DNA of 64,000 nucleotides from Pyrocephalus nanus (taxonomy: Eukaryota > Chordata > Aves > Passeriformes > Tyrannidae). The stretch is from assembly GCA_038380795.1 (NCBI GenBank), contig CM076271.1, forward strand, positions 17,685,001 through 17,749,000, read 5' to 3'. Below are positions 51,105 to 60,474 of the stretch, one piece after another. The first letter of the stretch is position 1. Every line of letters starts with the position of its first letter. Made by a program: the position numbers and the translations under genes. Below the pieces are notes generated by a model. The model did no database searches. It saw only the letters and a program-made list of their open reading frames with translations, and was not told the DNA's origin.

Positions 51105-52914
51105 CCCTTTCCCTCTACACTGCTCATCATTTGCTTAGCAGCCTACAAGGCTCTTTTACTCCTCTGGATCTGGACAGGAGCATCATGGACAAGCAGCAGT
51201 CACTTCCCTCCAGCCCTCACCAGGTCTTTGCAGGGCCCCCTTTACTCTCCCTGGCCTCTTGCAGCAGCTCAAGGCTGGCCTTGGTGCTCTGTTCCAGCAA
51301 CCTCAGGAACCAGGCTCAGGCAGGAGCTCTCCTTTAATGAGATTTTATTAAAAGACTCTATTACAAATAGCCACTTAAGCAAGTGAACCTTTGGAGCCTT
51401 TAGTCCATGATGTCAGTGCTGTGGCTGGATGTTTCCTGGGAGTATTAAACCTGATGCTAATATAGGGCTGTTCCATATGACAGCTATAAAACTGGTTAAG
51501 CACACCAGGCAGGAGGCCAGCAGGGCTTTTTGTGGCTATCAGGGCTTGGCTAAAGGTCTCCTGCAACAAGGCAGGAGGAAGCAGGGCTCTAGGGAGGAGT
51601 TCAGCTTTCCTTCACCTCCTTTGCAAGGCTGGATAACCCCATGAGGCTGGAAAAAATCCACGTAGCAGAGGCTACACAGCAAAGCCTTTGCACCTGTATC
51701 CATATCCTTTGGTTGGTGAAATCACCTAGTGTGGGGTCCCCAAAGCAGCACTGCATCACCACCCATATGGGATACACCACCCCTCCCTCCTCAGTCCAAC
51801 CATGGGCAGCACTGTGGGAATACCCAACATCGATCCTAAGACCAGTGGGTTTATTGACACATCTGGTAGCATCATTTAGACAAGCCTGGCCTTTCAGTTT
51901 GCCCTCCACTGCTCTCTGGGAGCAGGTCTGTCCACCTGCCCACTCCACAGATGCATCCCTGAGGCTACAGGTGTCCACCAGGAGCTGCCTGCCCACGGCA
52001 AACCCTCCTGTTTGCAAATCACACCCCAGATACACGAGGAATGTGAAAAGTGTTTGCCAGCGCTGACTGATATTAAAACTAACAGTAAAACTGGCTCGAC
52101 CCACCTGTCAGCTGGAGAAAGATAAGCAGAGGGCATAATAATGCACATTAATCACGTTTTAATCTGCAGTTTTCCACCAATAGGTGGCACCAGCAATTTT
52201 TGGAAGTGCTACAACATGGTACATCTGTTCCCTCGCCACAGGCATCCAGCCCATGGCATTGCAGGGAAGATGGATGGACCAGCTATTGCAATGGCAGCAT
52301 CCAGCCCCTCTCTTTTTTTCTCTCAGTTAGGGCAAGGTTAAAACTCCCACTGGCCAATTTTTCCTTACCCAAGCAAACTTATTTCAGGATTAAATCTAAC
52401 TTGAGTGAGTCTTTCAAGGAATATGAATCTGGAATCCGTATGAAAATGCATGAGAAAAAATGTTTTAAAATGGAAGCAGAAGATACAACAAGCGTACAAG
52501 TTACCACAGCAAAGCCAAAACTTCTTGTAACTGAGGCTGGCCACTCGTGAAAATGTCTAAGTCACAGTCTAACACAGTTTAAATATATTGTATAAATACC
52601 TTACCTTGACACGAGTATCCCGCTGAGGAAAACAGCAAACCACTCATGTGCCCAAGACAAGGTGCTCAACCCCTGTGCACACAATAAAGGAGAAACAACC
52701 CCAGCCAGGTCGAACCAAGCCTGTGGCAGGCACAGCTCCACAGGAAAAGCTTCTCAGAGCCAAGGCAAGGATGAAAACAGCCTGAGAGGCAAACTCGCAG
52801 CAGCTGTCCCACACCACTACAGGTGCATGGCATCTAACTGCCTCAGCTTACAACTCCAAGCAGCTGAATTCAGCCTGTATAAATTATTAAAGAGTCTGCA
52901 GAACATTACACAGT

Positions 52915-53130
52915 TCATGTAGTTAATGATTATAGTTCAGTGTCTAGGTCAGATATAATTAGATGTTACATTAAAATAGCTTCACAGAGCCATTTATTCT
53001 GATTTAATTACTTAAAATGATAATATAATGAGCAGCGCTTTCAAAGAAAAAAGAAATCTTTTAATGAGCTCATTTTAAGTTAATATAAGGCAAATTAATC
53101 ATTTAACAAAATGCGATAAAAAGACAAGTC
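52915..53130. promoter_or_regulatory. AT-rich unique segment, possible conserved element
   Basis: About 200 bases of very AT-rich but non-repetitive DNA contain TTAATGATTATAG, GATATAATTAGATG, GATTTAATTACTTAAAATG and AAATTAATCATTTAAC. The density of TAAT-core homeodomain words is the highest noticed in the window. A regulatory role is an inference from composition. Confidence 0.2.
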
Positions 53131-54402
53131 CATATTTTAAAATATGTTGTGCCCACGTCAAGGGGGTTCGTTTATTGCCACGCTGGGAGAGACACACAGA
53201 TGGGTGGCTCTGGAAACACCACCACATCCAGAACACTGTACATCTGGAACACCTTTAAACCATGTTTTCGTCCTTCCCCAGACATACCTGCTACGTCAAA
53301 ACCCTTTGAAATACAACCTGCACAACAGATTTATGACCATCAAACTGTGTCTTTATTCTGGTGTGGAACAGAGCGATAGCTGTTCAGAGCAGTCACCCGA
53401 GGAGGTGAGCTCATGATGAAGGGTTAATCACGGGTTGGTTCATTAATCATTCATTTGCCAGCTCAGAAAATTAGCTTTCACTTGTTTGTTTGCTCAAGAA
53501 GTGATAAGCCCATTCCCTCGCTAGTTCATCTGTTTTCTTCCCTTTGCATTGTTTTAGAGATTTTAATCCTTTCCAATTTTTGTAATCAGTCATTTTGGTC
53601 TTTTAGCAGGAGCGTTTCCAAGCACGCAGCAATTACTGGAGTGAAAGCAAGCAACTCCCTGCAGGGAAGGAGCAGGCTCTGGTTCCCAATCCTGCCAGGA
53701 ATCGCATCGCTCCCCTCACCGCTCCACACAGCATCTTGTGGAGTGGTCGAGCAGAGGTGTCCCCCCATTTCTGCTGCAAACAGGACTCCCTGCCCTTCCA
53801 CAGGCATTTAAAAAGAGCATCTACATCAGGTTAAAGGGCAAGTCAGGATGTCCTGAGTGGTTTGCAGGTTGTTTCCCAGCCACCACCACTCACCTCCTCT
53901 GTCCTCACCCACAGCCTCAGCCTCACTAAGCCAGAAACAAAAAACCTGGAGGCAAAGGGGGTCCTACCCCCGACCCTGATTTTTTTTTTTCTCTCACAAC
54001 ACAAACCTCCCTCAGTAAACTGTTTGCAAACATTTCCATAGCATCACCTGCCAAACACGCCGTCTTCCAGCTCAGGCATCGCTTGGATACCTCGGCGAGG
54101 GAGTAGAGACTGTCACACAGCAACTGCACAACTCCCACCAGGAACATAAATAATTTGGGGCCACACGTTTCTCTCCTAACGCTTTGCCTCTGCTCCCAAT
54201 TAGGCAGAGCCGGTGGCTCTCGGCTGCTGCACTCCCTCAGCAGCGGATACAGGAGCAGGAGTGTGGTGCTATGACAACACTGTGGGTGCCATCCATCTCA
54301 CAGGTGGCACGGGCAGCCTTCGGGTGCACCCACCCGTGACCTCCCCGTCCCCTCCCTCCCAGTTACTGGGGTTTAAGTGGACTGAATCTAGGATATCACT
54401 AA

Positions 54403-54429
54403 CCCTTTTTTTCCCCCCCCTTTTTTTCC
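54403..54429. repeat. Homopyrimidine mirror repeat
   Basis: The tract is CCC, T7 (54406-54412), C8 (54413-54420), T7 (54421-54427), CC. It reads nearly identically from its centre in both directions, the form needed for intramolecular triplex (H-DNA). Confidence 0.93.
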
Positions 54430-55355
54430 TGTTTTTTCACTGTCCTGCCCACCCAGCAAAGCCACCCTGGCCCTTTGCCCACACGTGCTTGTGGCAGCAG
54501 ACCAAAGCAGGATGCTTTGCAGCCCAGCGTGGCCTCGAACACCGCTGGCTGCCACTTCCCCTCTTCTAGTCCGAAACCTGGATTTCAAAGAAAAACACAA
54601 AATCTCTGAGCCACAAGGCCCCAGCGTGAGGCTCGTGTCCCACAGTCATTAATAAGGCTTTCCAGACAAATCTGACTGGAGAGATAATAGGCTTAAACAA
54701 TTAGAAAAAGGAAAAAAAAAATTAAAAAAAAAAATCTCTGTGGCGGAGTATTTTCCCCTCCTATTCCCTGTAATTATTTTCTAAATGTAGATCATTTTAT
54801 ACGATGCAGGCAACAGCGTTCCAGAGCTAATCAGGCCATATGTTTTCGCATTTTGAAAAGAAAACTAATTAAAAAGAAATGAAAAATGGAAAAGGTAAAA
54901 GAAAAAAAAAAAAAAGGAAGGTTTGTAGAGAGGACTGGTAGGTTTGGGTCTGAGAGGAGCGGTGAAGGAATCTTTCAGGAATGTATACATTCACTGCACT
55001 CGGCTCTGCGTTTTGTTTTCAGAATTGTTTCTGGCAGAAACCTAAAGAAAAATATGAACCAGATGTACAAGGAAATAGTTTCTTCATCAGAATGAGAAGA
55101 ATAGCTCTCTGTCTGCCAACAGACTTTGAGCCTTTACGTTTCACCAAGGTGATGTTAAAAATACCCTTCGGTGGTGGCTTCTCCTTCAGCAGTGCCAGGG
55201 GCAATTGGGATGCAGGGAGAGCATCCCTGGGCAGGGGGATGGCTGAGGAGAGGGGGCTCTGGGACTCCCGGGTGCCTTCAGGTCTGGAGCGAGCAGGATG
55301 GCACAGCCTGTCTGTCAGAAGAGACCGACAGTCCTGCACTGCTGGGCGGGCAGCC

Positions 55356-55390
55356 AGGGCAGGGCAGGGCAGGGCAGGGCAGGGCAGGGC
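55356..55390. repeat. (AGGGC)7 pentanucleotide array
   Basis: Seven perfect tandem AGGGC units are preceded by degenerate units (GGGCGGGCAGCC). The + strand carries seven GGG runs spaced by two bases (CA), well above the four runs needed for an intramolecular G-quadruplex. In one frame it reads as a Gly-Gln-Gly-Arg-Ala repeat, which produces a misleading open frame of 157 codons. Confidence 0.97.
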
Positions 55391-55391
55391 A

Positions 55392-58300
55392 TGGTACCTG
55401 GCAGGCAGCTCTGGGGTTGCATTGGGGTTTTTCCAACTGCTCCCAATGATTTAATATGCTGGGGGCTCAATCCTGATCCATGGCTTCATAGAGCCCAACT
55501 TTCCTTAAGGGTTTAGGGACCCACCAGCCAGGGTGACCCCACAGGTCAGGCAGGTGGAGGGACCCCCAGGCAGGTGCTGCCTGAGTGCTGCAATGATGGG
55601 TGTGTTGAGGAAAGGGCAGGCAGCTTGGCAGGAGACTGGAGCAAGCTCTTCCCTCCTTTGGAGAGCCTGGAGGGAAGTGGGGAAAAGCAGATTGGAAAGT
55701 CTCATCCAAGAGCAGCTCTTGGCAGGAGGGAGGTGGGAAGAGCCCAGAAGCACAGTCTGCCCTGTCTGCCCCTTGGCAGAAGGGATGGGGGTTCAACTGA
55801 TATCTCCTTCATTGGCCTCTCTGTCTCATTTGTTTCATGAAGCAAATCCCCTCCAGTGAGGACACTGCTCCTTTATCCTCTGCTCCAGGGCTGCCAGCAC
55901 AGGATCCAGGGTGACAGCTGCTCCCCAGCCTTGGCATGGCCCTGCAGGGTGAATACTCCACGCCCACCTCCCTGGGCATCCACAGCATGCAGGGTGGAAA
56001 TGTGCAGTGCTGCCAGAGACCTTCCCCAGGTATGTTGGAAGGCATGGAGAAGGTCCCAGAAATGGATCAGAGGCTCAATCACGGCATCCTAATGTAGATG
56101 TGAGGTGGGGAGGGACTGGAGACCAAGTGGTGGGGGGAAGAAATAATCACAAGTTATTCCCTCTGCTCCAAAGCAGACTCCTGAAGAAACTAGCTGCAGA
56201 CAAGAGGACAAGCACTGAAGTTCTTCCATGCCTTATCCTGTGGCTGTGTCCAACGCACTGCTCACCTCCTGGGGTGCTCTGTGTCCCTGGGGCACCCCAG
56301 AGTCCTGTGGGGAGAAGGAGGCTCCACCACACTGGGCACCCTGCCTGCAGACACCCCGGGGCCCCACACCAACACCCATGGGTGCTGCAGGGGCACTGAC
56401 ACCTCCCCAGCCTGCCAGGGCTCCCACAGGCATCCCCAGTGGCTCTGGTGCCTTGGGTGGGGACTTCGAGTGGAAATTTAATAGGACAGGAAGAGAGCAA
56501 GAGAGAGCAGCCAGGGAACTTTAATCTCATTAAATACACCTCAAGTCTTGAAGTAATTTTGCCAAGAGGAGTCCTTTTCTTGCCTTTAACCTTGCTCCAG
56601 CCTCCCTGCCCCAGGAACAGGCTTCACAAGGGCTTGTCCTTCTCTACTTCGGGCAGGTCAGAAACTGCTCAGATTCCTCCTGCATGCTGGACTTGAAAGG
56701 GGGCAAAAAGAGGGCCCTGATCTCTTGAAACCAGCTTGTTTTTTTGGGAATCACACCAGCTTTGATGAAGAAGATTTCTGACAAGGGTCTCCAGCAGCAG
56801 TAGCAGGCAGTGGCTCTTCCGTAGGCGTTTGTTGTCCACAGTAGATGAATTTCTGTCTCTCAACAGCTTTTAATTCCAGAAAAGAAAAATTTCCAAGGTT
56901 TCGTAATTAAAGGTAAGGAAACCCAAGGCCTCACTACAGTAGTATTACAGGATCTTTGTTTTCTGGCCAGCACTACTTTAAAACAAACAAATGCTGCAAG
57001 CTCTGGAGTTGGCTCAGCAAATTGGCTTAGTCCTCATAGGCACAAGCTAATACAAAGAGCAAGAAGTTCAATTTTCTGCACTGAAAAAAAAGACAGATTC
57101 ATCTGTTTGAAAGCCAGCAGCATCAGCTTCCCAGGTCTATCACAACTCCCCATAAATTAAAAAAGCTCAGTTGTATTTCATAATGCATCTAAAGCAGCCA
57201 AGATTTCACATGGGACACCCAGGAGAGAAGTTTAACAGCACATGTTTCATGGTGATTGGCAAATTATCAGGTCATTGCTCCAACTTCCACAGACATCATC
57301 AGCCAAAAGCAATAAAAATACACGTTTTGGTCTCAGGAGCCTTCAAACTATTTTCCAGAGTTCGACTGCATGACAAGAGGCTCACTACGACACTGCAGAA
57401 GCACTGAGCTGCTTAATTAGAATAACACAGATGCAGTTCAGTTTTTAAGTCAATCAGAACGATAAATATAGAACCAACAGCTTTTCACAAGGGTTAATCA
57501 AACTTTTTGTTACCTTTGCGTTTTAAATGCAGTTTTTCCACTTCATTAGTAAATAACCCTAAAGAATCACATTTCTCCTTCTGCCAAGTGGGAATTCTAT
57601 AGGTGGCCACTCCAGCTTACCTGGGATTTGTCTCATTCAACAGTCCCAGCACTGGGAAAAAGCTCCTCCTCACACATTTCTTCCAGCTCTCCCATCTGAC
57701 AGGAGAGCCAGCACACATAGGGGTGGATATCTCCAACCTCAACATTTCCCTGACAACGATATCAAGAAAAAAAACTCCAGGGGTTTTGTTAATAGAGAGG
57801 AACTTCAAACATCCTTTATTCATGGATTTAAGCAGGCTGTAATCCTATAGGGTTGATTTTTCTCTCGCTGGTGAGAACAGATACCAACCAGTTGTTTCCT
57901 GTAACACTCACAACTGCTACTGATGCCTTTTTTTTTTTTTTTTTTTTGGCTGCTTGAAAAACTTCAAATTCTTCAGAGAGCCAGGCACTCACACCCACTC
58001 CTTTCTCCCCAGCTTTGGGAAGGCTGATGCCCACACTGGGTAAGCCTGCACGGTGCTTTGCCCCAAAAGGCACAGCTGGGTGCAGACCATCTGCTAGAGG
58101 AGACTCCAGATGCACACAGAGCATCCTCTTCTCCCTGTTCTGTGGTTTGTACCATCTCTCTGGCTCTGCCCTGCCTGCTCCTGCCCTGCTGCCTTGCTCT
58201 CCTGGGGCTGAGCAGCACTGCCAGGGGGATAAGGGGCTGTGATTAGGCACCGCAATTCCCTGCTCGTGTGGGCTGGCAGAAAATTACCGCTCAGCCGGAG

Positions 58301-59035
58301 AGGAAAATAACATCTTATTTACTGTCTCTCCTGGGACTCGTCTGAGGGCTGAGCAAGTGCTGACTCACAGGCTGTGGAGAGGTGCCGAAATGCAAAACCC
58401 AGCTGTGAGGATCGTCACGAACTCCTCGGCGCTGGCAGAGCCCCACACCGGTACCTGCACCTGTACTGGCACCAGCATCAGCTGGTCCTCCCGGCTGTCC
58501 CCAGGGACAGGCAGAGGATGGGGACCTCCTGCTTCCAGCCACCTCAGGAAGCTGAAGGCAGCTTGTACCTGTCCCCGTGCAGGCAGCAGATGTGAGGCTG
58601 GCCCAGCAAACACTCTCAAGGAGCTGGGGTGTGTGGCTGGGGGGCAGCAGGGGCAGGCAAGGAGCCATCACACACGCCTGCCCCACAGCGCTGCCAGGAG
58701 AGCCAGGAGTTTTAAAAAAAGGACCCTGTCTCCCATTTCACTTTCCTGCTGAAAACATCTGGTCTGCTTGGCACCTATGCTGCAGCGAATATAGCAGAGC
58801 ATCTTGCTCACAGGCACGGTGCCACCGCGACAGATGGGTACGAGCGCAGGCAGCCAAGAGACCTTGTATCAGCATCAAGTGTGTTTGCTGAGGGCAGGAT
58901 TCGCAGCCAGAAATGTCAAAATGGCTGAGTTTCCGTGCCTGTAGATACCGGGGAGGCGAGACTGTGCTAAACCAGCTCTGGGCAGGATTAACTCCGGAGT
59001 GGTGGGGGGAAGCTAATTTTTGTGGCTGCAAAGCA
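55392..59035. other. GC-leaning non-coding DNA, no gene recognised
   Basis: About 55.2-56.5 kb and 58.4-58.7 kb are GC-rich but comparatively CpG-poor, so they are not clear islands. Several open frames of 100-140 codons overlap on both strands and follow from the low stop-codon density. A T20 tract lies at 57.93 kb. No transposon or gene is recognised. Confidence 0.6.
57928..57947. repeat. T20 homopolymer
   Basis: Twenty T lie between TGATGCC and GGCTGCTTG. This is a simple repeat. No retrotransposon was recognised on the reverse strand beside it. Confidence 0.95.
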
Positions 59036-59039
59036 TAAG

Positions 59040-59870
59040 TTTCTGGTCGCGTGGAGCAGGATTAGCTTCTGGCTTGGGGATGTTCCTGCTGCCTCATCCC
59101 GTTTCCAGGCGAGAGAGCCCAGAGATCGTCTCCTGGAGCTGGCGGGACACCAGCAAGGCGAGAAAGCCGTAACCCCACAGCCGGGAGGGACACAGGCAAC
59201 AAATTTATCTTTGCAAAATGGGTTAAGAGACCTCGTCTCAATTAACCCCAGGTCAGCTCGGCAGGCACGGGGAGGTGCCAGCAGGTCTCCGCTGAGCACA
59301 CCCCGGCCAGCCCCGGGCAAAGCTCCGCCTGGCTACAGCGGGACGACCGCTGCCTTCATTTTTCCATCAGGGAAAGAGCAAAGGACTAATTGCGCTAATT
59401 AGCGTTGCCCTCATTTCGCAGCGATTTCGGGAGCCGGGCGGAGCGCTGAGCCCTCGTGGCGGGTCGGGAAGCGAAGAGGGAACGGGAAGGAGCGGGTGTG
59501 CAGCAGGAGAGGTGTGGGATGGGCTCCCCAGCCCTGCCCACGGTCCCCGCGGGTGGCACATGTCCGCGGAGCAGCCCCTGGGACCCGACCACGGCAGAGA
59601 TAGCTGAGCATCCTCCAGCCCCGCAGCCCCGCCGGGGGCACCCCCAGCCCCTGTGACCTCCATGGGCACCGGCAGAGAGAATGGAGCAGTGCCGGGGCAC
59701 AGAGAGCGAGCTGCCCGTGCCACACACCCCGCTGCGCACAGCCTGCCCTCCGGCTGCTGTAAGGAGCTCTCGCTGACAAGTGATTGACTCGGCCATTATA
59801 TTCCTGCCTGATCAGAGAAACAAACACGCTCCGTATAAAAATCTCGGCTTTCTAATCCCGGAGGCGCTTC
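59040..59870. promoter_or_regulatory. CpG island with promoter-like elements
   Basis: This is the strongest CpG island in the window: several dozen CpG over about 0.8 kb, for example GGTCGCGTGG, CCCCGGCCAGCCCCGGGC, GCGATTTCGGGAGCCGGGCG, GTGGCGGGTCGGGAAGCG, CCCCGCGGGTGG and GTCCGCGGAG. Near its middle is the homeodomain-type palindrome CGCTAATTAGCG (59393-59404), preceded by another TAATT. At its right end is TATAAAA (59834-59840, + strand), which would place a start site near 59865. Open frames of 118-138 codons on the reverse strand overlap one another in different frames, as expected from stop-poor GC-rich DNA. Known use of such islands is as promoters of housekeeping or developmental genes. 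Which gene or non-coding transcript is served is not visible. Confidence 0.75.
59834..59840 (+). promoter_or_regulatory. TATA-box-like motif at CpG-island edge
   Basis: TATAAAA on the + strand lies at the downstream border of the CpG island, with CG-rich sequence on both sides. A start about 25-30 bases downstream would fall near CGCTTCCTGTGG. The placement is consistent with a core promoter, but a 7-base motif alone is weak evidence. Confidence 0.35.
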
Positions 59871-59899
59871 CTGTGGGAAAACTTGGTTGGTTGCTTGGA

Positions 59900-59918
59900 G
59901 GGGGGGGGGGGGGGGGGG
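59900..59918. repeat. G19 homopolymer
   Basis: Nineteen consecutive G (with two more G just before the preceding A) lie 60-80 bases downstream of the TATA-like motif at the edge of the CpG island. Such runs form G-quadruplexes and are difficult to sequence, so the true length may differ. Confidence 0.95.
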
Positions 59919-60331
59919 CAGAGCGTCATGGGATGAGCTATTCAGAGAGGTTGGGGGGAAAGGGAGGAGCAGGGCAGTGATGGGGTTTTTTTTTTCTCCC
60001 ACACTGTTGCAGCCTCTCTCTTTCCCCCGCTGGTGCTTTAAGAAAAAAGTAATGCGACACACACCCCGAATGGGAAAGGAAGGAGAGTTGGCAGGAACCA
60101 GCACGTCTGCACTTGTTTTACATTTTTCTATTTATTAAAATACTCTGGAAATCTCTTGCATTCCAGCAGCCTTTGGAACAACACTGAAATAAGCTGCATA
60201 CTGGGGAATGCTTGGTTTCTAGCAGCTCCAGACAAAGGAGTCTCCTGAAGGGAGCAGCAAGGACGGGCACAGGAGTAAGTTACCTGTGCTTAACCACATC
60301 TGTGAAGTGTCCTTATGTCCATATTCTCCAG

Positions 60332-60471
60332 TTTAATCCCTTCAGGCAGAGGCAGGAGTGAGCAGCAACCTGGCCTTGAGTCTAACCATGAGGATGCTGG
60401 GACTGGGGGGTTTAAAGATGCATCCACCACCTCCAGTAGCTCTGACAACCTCCAGCAAACAGTTGATCTAG
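60332..60471 (+). other. Weak candidate internal exon
   Basis: A pyrimidine-rich stretch ending ATATTCTCCAG (AG at 60330-60331) is followed by 140 bases and then a consensus donor, CTAG/GTAAGA (GT at 60472-60473). One frame, with codons starting at 60333, is open across the whole interval for 46 codons. It would encode a Ser/Thr/Asp/Gln-rich, probably disordered segment with no family resemblance that I recognise. It lies about 0.5 kb downstream of the promoter-like island on the same strand as the TATA motif. Such splice-like pairs also arise by chance, so this is a lead and not a gene call. Confidence 0.15.
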
Positions 60472-60474
60472 GTA

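Larger units (their letters stand above)
44135..55350. other. Unique non-coding DNA, no gene recognised
   Basis: It contains the longest open frame of the window (183 codons, 46971-47522, + strand), whose product has no recognisable domain and no visible promoter or splice context. Other contents are the A23 tract, an octamer at 47819, the AT-rich region at 48.2 kb, the GT/AT microsatellite at 51.1 kb, the AT-rich segment at 52.9-53.1 kb and the mirror repeat at 54.4 kb. Confidence 0.6.

Noticed and set aside
51601..52104. 167-codon open frame on the reverse strand opposite a 141-codon frame on the + strand
   Set aside because: Frames open on both strands over the same bases with no similarity to known proteins indicate chance.
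54981..55454. 157-codon open frame ending in a Gly-Gln-Gly-Arg-Ala repeat
   Set aside because: The repeat is the translated (AGGGC)7 array, and the remainder has no family resemblance.
57600..57845. Possible additional repeat with 'CTCCTCCTCACACATTTCTTC'-like wording reminiscent of CR1
   Set aside because: The order and spacing of the diagnostic CR1 blocks are absent.
59367..59827. Three overlapping reverse-strand frames of 118-138 codons
   Set aside because: They occupy different frames of the same CpG island, and low stop density explains them.
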